64,000 bases of DNA from assembly GCF_004799495.1 (NCBI RefSeq), contig NZ_SSMY01000002.1:248001-312000 (forward strand). Reading direction: 5' to 3'. The position numbers and the translations under genes are program-made. A model generated the notes under the pieces. The model did no database searches. It worked only from the letters and a program-made list of their open reading frames with translations, and was not told the origin of the DNA. The stretch is from Sphingomonas sp. Lineage in GTDB: Bacteria > Pseudomonadota > Alphaproteobacteria > Sphingomonadales > Sphingomonadaceae. This document shows, one piece after another, positions 24,779-33,087 of the stretch; the stretch's first letter is position 1, and the number at the start of each line of letters is the position of its first letter.

Positions 24779-25060
24779 CTATTGCGCCTTGAACTGCGTG
24801 CTCTTGAACTGCTGGCTCTTCAATTGCTCGCTCTTCAGCTGCTGGCTCTTGAGCTGCTCGCTTTTCAGCTGTTCGCTTTTCAATTGCTGGCTCTTGAACT
24901 GGCTGCTGCCCGGCTGGCCGAGCCCGATCGGCACGCCCTGCGTGCCCGGTGCGGTCGAGCCCGGCTGGGTTTGCGCGTCGGCGGTGCCCACGCCGAGCGA
25001 CAGGCCCAGCATCGATACCGCGGCGGCGATCGCCGGGCGGCTCGGTTTCTTGTCAGTCAT
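24779..25060 (-). CDS. Small secreted pentapeptide-repeat protein
   Basis: A 93-residue protein with a Sec signal peptide (about 7-32, ending TADAQ), a Gly/Pro linker and then about eight units of a five-residue repeat, LKSEQ or LKSQQ, to the C-terminus (FKAQ). The DNA has a 15-base period across 24781-24905. The spacing of Leu/Phe fits a right-handed pentapeptide beta-helix, or an amyloid-like stack; it is too short for a full coil of known pentapeptide proteins. Function unknown. Start ATG 25060 follows GGGAGAAG and overlaps the upstream gene end. Confidence 0.75.
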   Translation of the reverse strand: MTDKKPSRPAIAAAVSMLGLSLGVGTADAQTQPGSTAPGTQGVPIGLGQPGSSQFKSQQLKSEQLKSEQLKSQQLKSEQLKSQQFKSTQFKAQ

Positions 25061-25679
25061 CATCTTCTCCCAGTTTGGTGTCGAGAATGGACAGATGGAG
25101 CCGCATGCGGGCGTCGATGTCGGCGGGCGCGTCCTGCCCCGTCGCCGCGGCCCAGCCGGCGAGTTGCGTGTCGATGTCGAGCAGATCATCGCTGTCGTCG
25201 GCAACGCCCTCCCCCGACGCGACGCCCACCCGGTCGTGCGCGCGCACGAACCACGCGAAATAGGCGTCGGCGGCGGCGATGAACGGCGCCGCGCCCTGCG
25301 CCTCGACATAGTCCTTCACCACGCCGTCGGTGCCGAAATGGCCGCGCGCCCAGTTGCGGTCGACCTCGCCGAAGCTCACGCTGCCATCGGCCAGGATCGT
25401 TCGGCCGAGCGGGAACAGCCGGCAGACGAGCGGCCGGTCGGGGTGCACGCCGCACCCCTCCTTCCCCAGGAACACGCAAGTGTCGGCATCGTCCTGACGC
25501 AATGCGCCGTTTTCGGTGAAGCGCGCGCGCAATTCGCCGGTGGAGACGCCGCGATTGCGCGCCAGTCGGGCGATCTCGTACGGATTGACCTGAATGCGCT
25601 TACCCGTGCAGCACGCCTTGCACCGCGTACAGCGATAGCTGAAGGGCGTGTCGGCCCGCATCGCCGAGACGTGGGACAT
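25053..25679 (-). CDS. YkgJ-type cysteine cluster protein (putative zinc or iron binding)
   Basis: A 208-residue protein with CTRCKACCTG near the start and later cysteines in CVFLGKEGCGVHPDRPLVCRLFP, the pattern of the YkgJ/UPF0153 cluster family that probably binds a metal or Fe-S centre. The rest is helical and acidic. The ATG at 25679 is chosen; 25661 is an alternative that would still include the first cysteines. Its 3' end overlaps the start of the pentapeptide-repeat gene, so they may be co-transcribed. Confidence 0.88.
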   Translation of the reverse strand: MSHVSAMRADTPFSYRCTRCKACCTGKRIQVNPYEIARLARNRGVSTGELRARFTENGALRQDDADTCVFLGKEGCGVHPDRPLVCRLFPLGRTILADGSVSFGEVDRNWARGHFGTDGVVKDYVEAQGAAPFIAAADAYFAWFVRAHDRVGVASGEGVADDSDDLLDIDTQLAGWAAATGQDAPADIDARMRLHLSILDTKLGEDDD

Positions 25680-25749
25680 GGGCAGCGTGCTAGCCCCGCG
25701 CCGCCGGGCCGGTATAGGCCGAATGCGACACCCGACGAGAGGATTGCCG

Positions 25750-26085
25750 ATGTGGACCGTCGCGCTGCTGGCGCTCTCCAACTGCTTCATGACGATCGCC
25801 TGGTACTGGCATTTGAAGGGCGGGATGACGAAGCCGTTATGGGTCGTCATCGCGATCAGCTGGGGCATCGCGCTGGTGGAATATTGCCTCGCGGTGCCCG
25901 CCAATCGGCTGGGCTATGCGAACGGCTGGTCGGGCGGGCAGCTCAAGATCACGCAGGAAGTGATCACGCTACTGGTGTTCGGGGTGTTCATGGTGACCGT
26001 GCTGGGGGAGCCGATCGGGTGGCGCTATGTCGGGGCGGTGGTGTGCATGGTCGGCGCGGTGGCGTTCTTGTTCGTCGGGAAATAG
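25750..26085 (+). CDS. DUF486 (DMT-type) small membrane protein
   Basis: A 111-residue inner-membrane protein with four hydrophobic segments; WHLKGGMTKPLWVVIAISWG and EYCLAVPANRLGY are typical of DUF486, a relative of the drug/metabolite transporter fold. It has no known substrate. The upstream gene is divergent, with only about 70 bases between the two starts. Confidence 0.9.
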   Translation: MWTVALLALSNCFMTIAWYWHLKGGMTKPLWVVIAISWGIALVEYCLAVPANRLGYANGWSGGQLKITQEVITLLVFGVFMVTVLGEPIGWRYVGAVVCMVGAVAFLFVGK

Positions 26086-26091
26086 CGGCAG

Positions 26092-26295
26092 TCAGTTGCT
26101 GCCCATAGCGTTAGCTAGAATGGCGAGATCGGCGTTGGTGACCGCCTCCCCCGTCGCGTCCTGCTCAGCCGCGCTGATATTGTTCGCCGCCGGATCGGGC
26201 GCGTTCGCCTCCGCCACGTCGTACGCCGTCCACAGGATTCCGCCCGCCCAGAACAGGGCGGCCCAGCGGCTGCGGAAGATCCTCGACGAGAACAT
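26092..26295 (-). CDS. Small membrane-anchored protein
   Basis: A 67-residue protein with one hydrophobic segment (about 10-29) after an Arg-rich start and an Asn/Ala/Asp-rich tail that would face the periplasm. No family recognised. The ATG at 26295 is preferred to a GTG at 26301; the ribosome site is weak, so confidence is moderate. It is divergent from the cytochrome gene. Confidence 0.5.
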   Translation of the reverse strand: MFSSRIFRSRWAALFWAGGILWTAYDVAEANAPDPAANNISAAEQDATGEAVTNADLAILANAMGSN

Positions 26296-26316
26296 GCCCA
26301 CGCTATGCGCCCGCCA

Positions 26317-26349
26317 CGGTTAACGCCCCGCCACCACCGCCGGTTAACG
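26317..26349. promoter_or_regulatory. Two CGGTTAACG repeats in a divergent promoter
   Basis: CGGTTAACG occurs at 26317-26325 and 26341-26349, 24 bases apart; each contains the palindrome GTTAAC. The pair lies between the small membrane protein gene and the cytochrome c' gene. No regulator is assigned. Confidence 0.3.
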
Positions 26350-26408
26350 GGATTGCCGGGCGCCCGCGCGAGGCATAGCATCGCGCCGATCCACTGAGGA
26401 GAAGCGGC

Positions 26409-26873
26409 ATGATCAGAACGATGTCGGTGGTCGGCGTGGCGCTGTCCGCCAGCCTGCTGGTCGCGGCGGGTGCCGCGCGGCGCGACGACGCGGACCAGCT
26501 GATCGCCGCGCGCCAGGCGGCGTTCAAGCTCTCCGGCGCGACGTTCGGCAACATGAAGGGCGTGATCGACGCGAAGGGCGATGTCACCAAATTGGGGTTC
26601 GGCGCGCGATCGCTCGCCGAATGGGCGCACGCGCTGCCCGGCCTGTTCCCGGCGGGAAGCGACGGTGGCACGACCAAGGCGTTGCCCACCGTGTGGAGCG
26701 ACCGCGCCGGGTTCCTCAAGGCGGCGGCGACTTACGAGACGGAGGCGCGCAAGCTCGCCGATTTGTCCAAGGCGGGCGACGCGCCGGGCTTCGCGGCGCA
26801 ATGGACCGTGGTGCGCGGCGCGTGCAAGGCGTGCCACGACGTCTATCACCAGCCCGAGACGCCGCGTGGTTAG
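26409..26873 (+). CDS. Cytochrome c'-type protein
   Basis: A 154-residue periplasmic haem protein: signal peptide (about 1-23) and a four-helix cytochrome c' domain with the haem-binding CKACH near the C-terminus (about 140-144), as in the family. Such proteins bind NO or CO and may protect against nitric oxide. The GAGGAGAAGCGGC before the ATG is a strong ribosome site. The next gene starts within its last codons. Confidence 0.9.
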   Translation: MIRTMSVVGVALSASLLVAAGAARRDDADQLIAARQAAFKLSGATFGNMKGVIDAKGDVTKLGFGARSLAEWAHALPGLFPAGSDGGTTKALPTVWSDRAGFLKAAATYETEARKLADLSKAGDAPGFAAQWTVVRGACKACHDVYHQPETPRG

Positions 26874-27354
26874 GGCACTGACCGCCGCCGCCGCGCTGCT
26901 GCTCGCGACGTCGGCGGTCGCCCAGAGTCAACCAGCGCCCGCGCCGTCGCCCGAGGCCGAGACGCTCGGCCGGCGCGTCGCCGACACCGGCACGCTCGCC
27001 GCGCTGCTCCCGCTCGTCGTCGCCAAGGATACCGAGGAAATGCTCGCCGAGCACCCCGAACTCGACGCCGCCGGCAAGGCGAAGCTGCGCGCGATCGCCG
27101 CCGACACCGCGAAGACCGCGGTCGATCGCATGCTCGGCGTGGTCGGACATCAATATGCGCTGCGGCTGTCGGTCGAGGATTTGAAGGCGCTCGTCGCGTT
27201 CAACCAGAGCGCGGCGGCCAAGGCATCGCGCGCCGCCGAGCCGCAAGTCATCGTCGCGACGATGCAGACGATCGACGGCTTCGACCTGAAGAAGGAAGCG
27301 TGGGCCGCCTATTGCCGCAGCCCCGGCATTACCTGCCCCGCTCCGGCGAAGTAG
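26866..27354 (+). CDS. Secreted DUF2059-type protein
   Basis: A 162-residue protein with an N-terminal signal (VVRALTAAAALLLATSAVAQ) and a helical domain whose pattern (LALL..VVAKDTEEM, then YALRLSVEDLKALVAF) resembles DUF2059, found in periplasmic proteins of unknown function. The start is a GTG at 26866, seven bases before the end of the cytochrome gene, so the two are translationally coupled. Confidence 0.75.
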   Translation: MVRALTAAAALLLATSAVAQSQPAPAPSPEAETLGRRVADTGTLAALLPLVVAKDTEEMLAEHPELDAAGKAKLRAIAADTAKTAVDRMLGVVGHQYALRLSVEDLKALVAFNQSAAAKASRAAEPQVIVATMQTIDGFDLKKEAWAAYCRSPGITCPAPAK

Positions 27355-27442
27355 CGCCAAAAGGGAGCAATAACCCCGGGTCGCCGCCGATCCGGAGGTG
27401 GTCGTTGACGCTTTGCTTACCGCGGCGGGCCACACTCGCCCG

Positions 27443-27934
27443 ATGGGGATCGGCGGAGAGACGGCGAAGAATATCGGCATCGTGCTGGGCGGCGGCGCGC
27501 TCGCCGGGCTTGCCGCCGGCGCGTTGACCGCCGGGCACGGGCCGCCCGCCGCGGCGGCTGGCGTCGCGCCCGCGCCCATCGTCGCCAGCTTCGGCCTGTG
27601 CCACACCGGCGGCGGGACCAATTGCGTGGTCGATGGCGACACCTTCTGGATCGACGGCGAGAAGGTGCGCGTCGCCGATATCGATGCGCCCGAAACGCAC
27701 CCGCCGCGCTGCGCGCACGAGGCCGACCTCGGCGAGCGCGCGACGCTGCGGCTGCAGGCATTGCTCAACGCCGGGCCGGTGACGCTGGCGGCGGCGGACC
27801 GCGACACCGACCGCTATGGCCGGTTGCTCAGGATCGTCGAGCGCAACGGGCGATCGCTAGGTGGGCAACTCGTCGCCGAGGGGCTGGCGCGCCCGTGGAC
27901 GGGGCGTCGCCTGCCGTGGTGCGACGGCGACTGA
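27443..27934 (+). CDS. Thermonuclease-like (SNase) protein
   Basis: A 163-residue protein of the staphylococcal nuclease fold. A Gly/Ala-rich N-terminal hydrophobic stretch (probably a membrane anchor or signal) precedes the nuclease domain: VVDGDTFWIDGEKVRVADIDAPE with the first catalytic Arg and Asp, then the GERA Glu and TDRYGRLL Arg. Catalytic residues appear intact. The start is uncertain: ATG 27443, or GTG 27398 adding 15 residues and overlapping GGAGG. Two further cysteines in the domain suggest disulfides in the periplasm. Confidence 0.85.
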   Translation: MGIGGETAKNIGIVLGGGALAGLAAGALTAGHGPPAAAAGVAPAPIVASFGLCHTGGGTNCVVDGDTFWIDGEKVRVADIDAPETHPPRCAHEADLGERATLRLQALLNAGPVTLAAADRDTDRYGRLLRIVERNGRSLGGQLVAEGLARPWTGRRLPWCDGD

Positions 27935-28441
27935 TCACTTAGCCATCACCCGGCCGCTGATCTCGCCGTCGGGGAACTTGTCGGTGTGGATGTTGAGTAC
28001 CACCCGCTGGCCGCGCATCGCGTTGACGAACTCGTCGAAGCTCGCACCGCTGTTGATCAGTTTCTCGCCCGCCGCATAGTCGTAGTTGCGCACCGTCACG
28101 TGAAACCCGTTCCGCGTCTTGGTGTAGTTGGGACCATAGGGCAGCGGCAGGATCAGCTCGACATCGTCAGCGCTGCGATAGACGTGGAAATGGATCGGCC
28201 CGATCGGCTTGGCGACCAGCCCGTCGGCGAGCTGGTCGAGCGTAATCCCGGTCACGTCGAGATCGACCGACACCTTCTGCGACGAGGTATCGACCTTGAT
28301 CACCGCCTTACCGCTGGCGGGCGACCCGGTGGTGGTCGGCGCGGCGGTCCCGCCGAGCGTCGCGCGAAAAGTCAGCATCTTCGCGGCGGCGGGGGTGGCG
28401 AATGCAACGGCAGCAACGGCGATCAACGGGAACAGGCGCAT
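27935..28441 (-). CDS. CHRD-domain secreted protein
   Basis: A 168-residue protein with a signal peptide (about 1-20, TPAAA) and a CHRD domain (named after chordin), with the typical IHFHVYRS and VVLNIHTDKFPDGEISGRV blocks. CHRD proteins are extracytoplasmic and of unclear function. The gene ends one base after the convergent nuclease gene. Confidence 0.9.
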   Translation of the reverse strand: MRLFPLIAVAAVAFATPAAAKMLTFRATLGGTAAPTTTGSPASGKAVIKVDTSSQKVSVDLDVTGITLDQLADGLVAKPIGPIHFHVYRSADDVELILPLPYGPNYTKTRNGFHVTVRNYDYAAGEKLINSGASFDEFVNAMRGQRVVLNIHTDKFPDGEISGRVMAK

Positions 28442-28498
28442 CGATAATCCTTCGGAAGCAATCGGGCAGACCTACTCAGCCAGCGGCGCTCACGAAAG

Positions 28499-29119
28499 TC
28501 ATTTTGCGGCCGGCGCCGGCTTGAGGTCGATCGACATGATCCGCCACGCCTTGTCCTCCGCCGTCGCCCCGTCGATGTCGGCGGTGCGGTGGAGCACGGC
28601 GTTGCCGATCCAATAAAGCGCCGCGCCGCTCTTCAGCCGGGCATAGGCCTGGACGGGCACGGTGACGTAGCGCTGGCCGGCGCCGGCGTCCTCGGGGCCG
28701 GGCGCGCCGATGTTCGCATGATATTCGCTATATCGGGCGAAGCTCGCCGCGAAAACGTCGGCCGACTGGCCGCTCGCCTTGCCCCCGTCGCGCCACAGCG
28801 ACCAGGCCTGGCGGTATCTCCCTTCGCCGATCAGCGCATAATAGGTCTGGACGACGTTGGCCGCGCCTTGCGGGCTGTCGGCGGCAAACGGCGCTTCGGA
28901 CACCGGCGTCTTGTCGTGGGGCAGCCCGCCCGGCTGACCCGGCTCGGCGGGCGTCAGCGACGCTGGAGTCGCTACGGTGGCATCGTTCGCAGCGTAATTG
29001 TCGATATCGCCCTGCGCGCGCCCCGCCGCGGCGTTGATGTCAGCGGTGGTATTCGTGGCCGTCCTGGACGGCGAGCAGCCCGCGATCAGCAAAGCGGGCA
29101 AGATGTAGATGGCGCGCAT
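28499..29119 (-). CDS. Putative lipoprotein of unknown function
   Basis: A 206-residue lipoprotein with lipobox IAGC (Cys15), a long disordered Ala/Thr/Pro linker (about 18-90) and a C-terminal domain with VVQTYYALIGEGRYRQAWSL, which resembles NTF2/SnoaL-like folds of secreted proteins. It should be anchored in the envelope. The start is placed at 29119 just before the signal; the upstream part of the open frame has no such feature. Confidence 0.8.
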   Translation of the reverse strand: MRAIYILPALLIAGCSPSRTATNTTADINAAAGRAQGDIDNYAANDATVATPASLTPAEPGQPGGLPHDKTPVSEAPFAADSPQGAANVVQTYYALIGEGRYRQAWSLWRDGGKASGQSADVFAASFARYSEYHANIGAPGPEDAGAGQRYVTVPVQAYARLKSGAALYWIGNAVLHRTADIDGATAEDKAWRIMSIDLKPAPAAK

Positions 29120-29171
29120 GGAACCCCCGGGGAATGACGGCGTCTGAACGCCGCCAGGCCCCTGCCTGTTC

Positions 29172-29579
29172 CTAGAAATCGGCGAAGCTGTCGTTGCGCG
29201 CAAAGCCCAGCCGCGTCACCCCGGCGCGCTTGATCGTCGCCAGCACGTGGTCGAAGGTGTCGTACCGCGATTGAGCGTCGGCGTTGACCGTCAGCAGAAC
29301 CTGTCGGTCTGCAACAAGCGGTGCCAGCCGCGCTGGCAGAGCCGCCTCATTCGTTGCGACACCGTCCAGCGTCAGCGCGCCGTTCGCGGCGATATCGAGC
29401 CGGTGCGTTTTCTCCGGCGGAGTCGGCTGCGGCGGCCCCGAGACCGGCAGGTCGATCGACACCTTATGAGTCACCATCGGAATGGTCATGATCATCATGA
29501 TCAGCAAAACGAGCAGCACATCGATCAACGGCGTCATGTTGAGTTGCGACATCGGCTGGAATTCGGCGCGGGCGGCCAT
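29172..29579 (-). CDS. ExbD/TolR-family biopolymer transport protein
   Basis: A 135-residue inner-membrane protein: short cytoplasmic start, one membrane segment (about 15-37; TPLIDVLLVLLIMMIMTIP with the proton-path Asp near residue 20) and a periplasmic domain ending in GFARNDSFADF. Works with ExbB and TonB to energise outer-membrane transport; no ExbB gene is beside it, so it must pair with a distant partner. Ribosome site GGAGG is clear. A near-perfect 19-bp palindrome lies 20 bases upstream of the start. Confidence 0.92.
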   Translation of the reverse strand: MAARAEFQPMSQLNMTPLIDVLLVLLIMMIMTIPMVTHKVSIDLPVSGPPQPTPPEKTHRLDIAANGALTLDGVATNEAALPARLAPLVADRQVLLTVNADAQSRYDTFDHVLATIKRAGVTRLGFARNDSFADF

Positions 29580-29598
29580 GGCGATCCTCCTTGCTGCG

Positions 29599-29617
29599 AT
29601 GTAATAACGTATCACAT
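29599..29617. promoter_or_regulatory. Zur/Fur-like palindromic operator upstream of exbD
   Basis: ATGTAATAACGTATCACAT is a 19-bp palindrome with one mismatched pair. Its ATGTAATAACGT matches 10 of 12 bases of the ATGTTATAACAT-type core of Zur sites. It shares the half-site ATGTGATA (minus strand) with a second palindrome at 54076 next to the zur gene. Confidence 0.45.
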
Positions 29618-29658
29618 GACGGAAAGGGTGCAAGCCTTATCGCACGGGCCTCACCCGC

Positions 29659-30252
29659 TCAGCAGTTTTCGTATTTCCAGTTGAGCTTCTTGCCCTCGCG
29701 CGCCTGCGCCATCGTCGTCGCGACGCGTCTCGCCCGGGTCTCGTCGCGCTTGGCATCGGCGACCCATTCGCAATATTCGCGGCGACAACTCGGCGAGAAG
29801 GCGTTCCAGTTGGCCGTCGCCGCGCTGTCGCCTGCCAAGGCCTCTGCCAGCATCGCCGGCACTTCCGCCTCCGGCTTGGTGGCGCGAGCCGCACGCTTGG
29901 GCTTCACGCCAGCGTCGATCATCACCACCGCATCGTCGATCATCGTCACGATGACGGCATCGGGCGGCATCGACGCGCGGTCGGTCAGGCGGCCGAGCTG
30001 GCCCATCGCCTCGCCTTCCTTGCCTGTCGGAAGTTCCTGACGGTTCCAGAAACCGAATGTCGCATGCGCCTTGAACGCCGCCATGTTCGCGAGCGGGCGG
30101 CCGCCATAACTGAAGAACGGCATGCTCCACTTGATGCCTTCTTCAACCGACGGAACCCGCGCGTGAACGAGGTCGCGCAAGTGATTGAGGATCGGCTTCG
30201 CGAAGTCGTTGCGGCTGGCGATATAGGCGTCGACGCGCGGATCCCTGGGCAT
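29659..30252 (-). CDS. DUF1801 plus YdeI/OmdA-type protein
   Basis: A 197-residue soluble protein. The first 115 residues are a DUF1801 domain (LRDLVHARVPSVEEGIKWSMPFF is typical) and the C-terminal 60 residues (FSPSCRREYCEWVADAKRDETRARR) match the YdeI/OmpD-associated family, linked in some bacteria to bacteriocin or stress resistance. No partner genes are beside it. Function uncertain. Confidence 0.88.
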   Translation of the reverse strand: MPRDPRVDAYIASRNDFAKPILNHLRDLVHARVPSVEEGIKWSMPFFSYGGRPLANMAAFKAHATFGFWNRQELPTGKEGEAMGQLGRLTDRASMPPDAVIVTMIDDAVVMIDAGVKPKRAARATKPEAEVPAMLAEALAGDSAATANWNAFSPSCRREYCEWVADAKRDETRARRVATTMAQAREGKKLNWKYENC

Positions 30253-30311
30253 GGCGGCTCCCCTGTCTGGATACCGCCAGTCTAGGTTTCGTCACGCTCT
30301 GGGGTCAATGT

Positions 30312-30641
30312 CTAGGGATTGAGCGCTTCGTCATCGGCGTCACTCAATTCATCCTCATCGACATCGTCGTCGTCCAGGCTGTCCTGCACTTCGTCCTCGC
30401 CGACATCGTCTTCGTCCTGATCGGCATCGTCGTCTTGCTCACCGACCTCGCTGTCGCGCATCTCGATATCGTCGTTTTCGGGATCGTCGCCCAGGTCGGG
30501 CGTCAGGTCGGTGATCAGCGTGCCGTCGCTCGGCCCGTCGCGCGTCGCCTCCAGGATTTCGGCGCGCTGGCTCTCGTCATAGCCTTCCTCGTCGAACCCG
30601 TCGTCGCCCGTTCCGTGACCCGGCACCTGGTAACCGCCCAT
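30312..30641 (-). CDS. Very acidic protein of unknown function
   Basis: A 109-residue protein: residues about 58-109 are mostly Asp and Glu, giving an extreme negative charge, while the first half contains Gly-rich and more varied sequence (MGGYQVPGHGTGDDG). It has no signal peptide or membrane segment and is likely disordered. Similar acidic proteins are annotated as hypothetical in related species as far as I recall. Strong ribosome sites are not obvious beyond GGAGATGG. Confidence 0.6.
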   Translation of the reverse strand: MGGYQVPGHGTGDDGFDEEGYDESQRAEILEATRDGPSDGTLITDLTPDLGDDPENDDIEMRDSEVGEQDDDADQDEDDVGEDEVQDSLDDDDVDEDELSDADDEALNP

Positions 30642-30703
30642 GCTCCATCTCCCGATTGCTTATACAGCGAACGGAATTGCGCGGCTGTAGTTCCCCGGAA
30701 CGG

Positions 30704-31963
30704 TCAGGTCGGGCGAAACAGCCGTCCGCGCTCGACGATCGCCGCCAGCGTCAGCGCGACCACGCCCGCGCTCAGGAACCCGATATGGAGCGGCGTCGTG
30801 GTGCCGTCGAACGACCGCCCGATCAGCCCGCCGATCACCGCGCCGCCGGTCGTCACGACGAACCCCTGCAGGCTCGACGCGGTGCCCGCGATCGCTCCCA
30901 TATTGGCCATCGCCATTGCCGAGCAGTTCGACGCCGCGAGCCCGAAGCACATCATTGTCACCGCCTGCATCGCGACGAACGTCGACAGCGTCTCGTACCC
31001 GAAATGCTCGATCGCGAGACTCGTCGACGCCGCGAGGATCAGCACGAGCATCGCGCCATGCGAGATGCGCCGCATCCCCAGCCACATCACGATCCGCGAA
31101 TTGATGAGGTTCCCGCCCATCATCAGCCCGGCGCAGAGCGCGAAGACCAGGCCCAATTGGTCGGGCTGCCCGAACACCTTCGACACGATCGGCTGGATGC
31201 TGGTGATGTAGCCGAACAGCGCGCCCTGCAGTCCGATCACCGCTGCGGCGTACCCGACCGACTGGCGGTCGGCGAGCGTGAAGCGCCAGTTGGCGACCAA
31301 ACGGTTCCATTCGAGCGGCACGCGATGTTCGGGTGCGAGCGTTTCGGGCATCCGCAACATGAACCACGCGGCAATCCCCGCGCTGACGATCGCGACCATG
31401 TTGAAGATCAACCGCCACGACCCGAATTTGAGGATCGCCTCGCCGATGCTTGGCGCGATGATCGGAAAGATCATGAAGGTCATCACCGCGAGACTGCTGA
31501 CCCGCGCCATCGCGCGACCCGAATAGCAATCGCGGATCATCGCGATCGTCACGACGCGCGTCGCGGCGATGCCGAGCCCGGCGAACACGCGCGCGAGCAG
31601 CAGGAGATGGAGGCTGCCCGCGACCGCGCAGAGCAGGTTCATCACCACGTACCAGGCGAGCGCGCCGATCAGCACCGGGCGCCGCCCGAACCGGTCGGCG
31701 AGCGGCCCGTGAACAAGCTGGGCGCAGCCGAACGCGGCCGAAAACACCACGATGATCAGCGGCAAGTCGCCCGGCGTCGCGTGCAGGTCGCGCTGGAACT
31801 GCGGAAAGGCCGGCAGCATCGTGTCGATGCCGAGCGCGCCGACCGCCATCAGCGCCGCGATCAACGCGACGAATTCGGCAAACCGGATCGGCGCCGCATT
31901 CGCGTCACGCGGGCGACCGAACGACGAAGCGTCGTCGCGCTGAGGGACCTCCACCTGCGGCAT
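30704..31963 (-). CDS. Bcr/CflA-type MFS drug exporter
   Basis: A 419-residue inner-membrane transporter with twelve predicted membrane segments. The family marks are the first-helix GIDTMLPAFP with an acidic residue, the loop motif GPLADRFGRRPVLIG and RVFAGLGIAATRVV. Such carriers export drugs or small peptides with the proton gradient. ATG at 31963 is preferred over a TTG/GTG pair just upstream. It stands alone, divergent from the 2OG oxygenase. Confidence 0.92.
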   Translation of the reverse strand: MPQVEVPQRDDASSFGRPRDANAAPIRFAEFVALIAALMAVGALGIDTMLPAFPQFQRDLHATPGDLPLIIVVFSAAFGCAQLVHGPLADRFGRRPVLIGALAWYVVMNLLCAVAGSLHLLLLARVFAGLGIAATRVVTIAMIRDCYSGRAMARVSSLAVMTFMIFPIIAPSIGEAILKFGSWRLIFNMVAIVSAGIAAWFMLRMPETLAPEHRVPLEWNRLVANWRFTLADRQSVGYAAAVIGLQGALFGYITSIQPIVSKVFGQPDQLGLVFALCAGLMMGGNLINSRIVMWLGMRRISHGAMLVLILAASTSLAIEHFGYETLSTFVAMQAVTMMCFGLAASNCSAMAMANMGAIAGTASSLQGFVVTTGGAVIGGLIGRSFDGTTTPLHIGFLSAGVVALTLAAIVERGRLFRPT

Positions 31964-32094
31964 CCGATCCCCATGCCCCACCAACGCGCACAGGTCAGCC
32001 CCGAAAATGCCTGCGCCGCTAGCTCACCGCTTTCGTTTGGCAGCGGGAAGGTCTAGGGTCGGCGGCTTTCCCAGAGAAACCGGAATAACCGATC

Positions 32095-33048
32095 ATGCTC
32101 GATACCCCATCCGCCCAGGTTCCCGCGCTCAGCCTCGCCGACGAGGCGCGCGATCCCGACGCTTTCGCCGCCGCGTTCGGCGGGTCTTTCGAGCGGTTCG
32201 GCTTCGCGGTCATCACCGACCACGGCGTGCCGCAGCCGTTGATCGAGCGCGCGTGGAAGCTGACCGAGGAATTCTTCGCGCTGCCGGTCGAGGAGAAGCA
32301 GGGCTATTACGACAAGAATTGGGGCGGCCAGCGCGGCTACACGCCGTTCAAGACGGAGATCGCCAAGGACGCCAAACATGTCGACCTGAAGGAATTCTGG
32401 CACGTCGGGCGTGACTTGCCCGCGGGGCACCCGGCGGCTGCGACGATGATGCCCAACGTCTGGCCGTCGCGTCCCGCCGAATTCCAGGAAGCGCTGACCG
32501 ATCTGTGGAACGCGTTCGACCGCGCGGGGCTTCGCCTGCTGTCGGCGATCGCGCGGCATCTGAAGCTCGACCCGCATTATTTCGACACCGTGGTGAACCA
32601 CAGCAATTCGATTCTGCGGCTGCTCCATTACCCGCCGATCCCGCAGGATGCCGAGGGTGTCCGTGCCGGCGCCCACGAGGATATCAACCTGATCACGCTG
32701 CTGCTCGGCGCCGAGGAAGCCGGGCTGCAACTGCTCGACCGCAACGGGCAGTGGCTGGCGATCGACCCGCCGCAGGGTGCGCTGGTCGTGAACGTCGGCG
32801 ACATGCTCCAGCGCCTGACCAACAACGTGCTGCCGTCGACCACGCACCGCGTCGTCAACCCGCCGCCCGAGCGCCGCGGCTTCTCGCGCTATTCGATGCC
32901 GTTCTTCCTGCATCCCAACCCGGAATTCCTGATCAAGACGCTGCCCAGCTGCATCTCGGAAGCGAACCCGGACCATTATCCGACCCCGATCACCTCGCAC
33001 GATTACCTGCACGAGCGGCTAGTCGAAATCGGACTGGTGAAAGCCTGA
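32095..33048 (+). CDS. Isopenicillin N synthase-like Fe(II)/2-oxoglutarate oxygenase
   Basis: A 317-residue cytoplasmic non-haem iron oxygenase. The N-terminal DIOX_N domain begins after a short lead (FERFGFAVITDHGV); the catalytic core has the HxD motif in AHEDINLITLL, the distal His in TTHRVVNP and the 2-oxoglutarate-binding RYSMPFF. Substrate unknown; bacterial relatives act on amino acids or small metabolites. No biosynthetic cluster surrounds it. Confidence 0.92.
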   Translation: MLDTPSAQVPALSLADEARDPDAFAAAFGGSFERFGFAVITDHGVPQPLIERAWKLTEEFFALPVEEKQGYYDKNWGGQRGYTPFKTEIAKDAKHVDLKEFWHVGRDLPAGHPAAATMMPNVWPSRPAEFQEALTDLWNAFDRAGLRLLSAIARHLKLDPHYFDTVVNHSNSILRLLHYPPIPQDAEGVRAGAHEDINLITLLLGAEEAGLQLLDRNGQWLAIDPPQGALVVNVGDMLQRLTNNVLPSTTHRVVNPPPERRGFSRYSMPFFLHPNPEFLIKTLPSCISEANPDHYPTPITSHDYLHERLVEIGLVKA

Positions 33049-33087
33049 CGCTTTCATGGTATGACCGCGCGATTACGGGAGGGATCG

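Noticed and set aside
24781..24905. CRISPR-like short tandem repeats
   Set aside because: The 15-base period has no spacers and encodes a pentapeptide repeat.
23864..25060. Prophage
   Set aside because: Only a terminase-small-subunit-like gene is present; no large terminase, capsid, tail, integrase or attachment sites.
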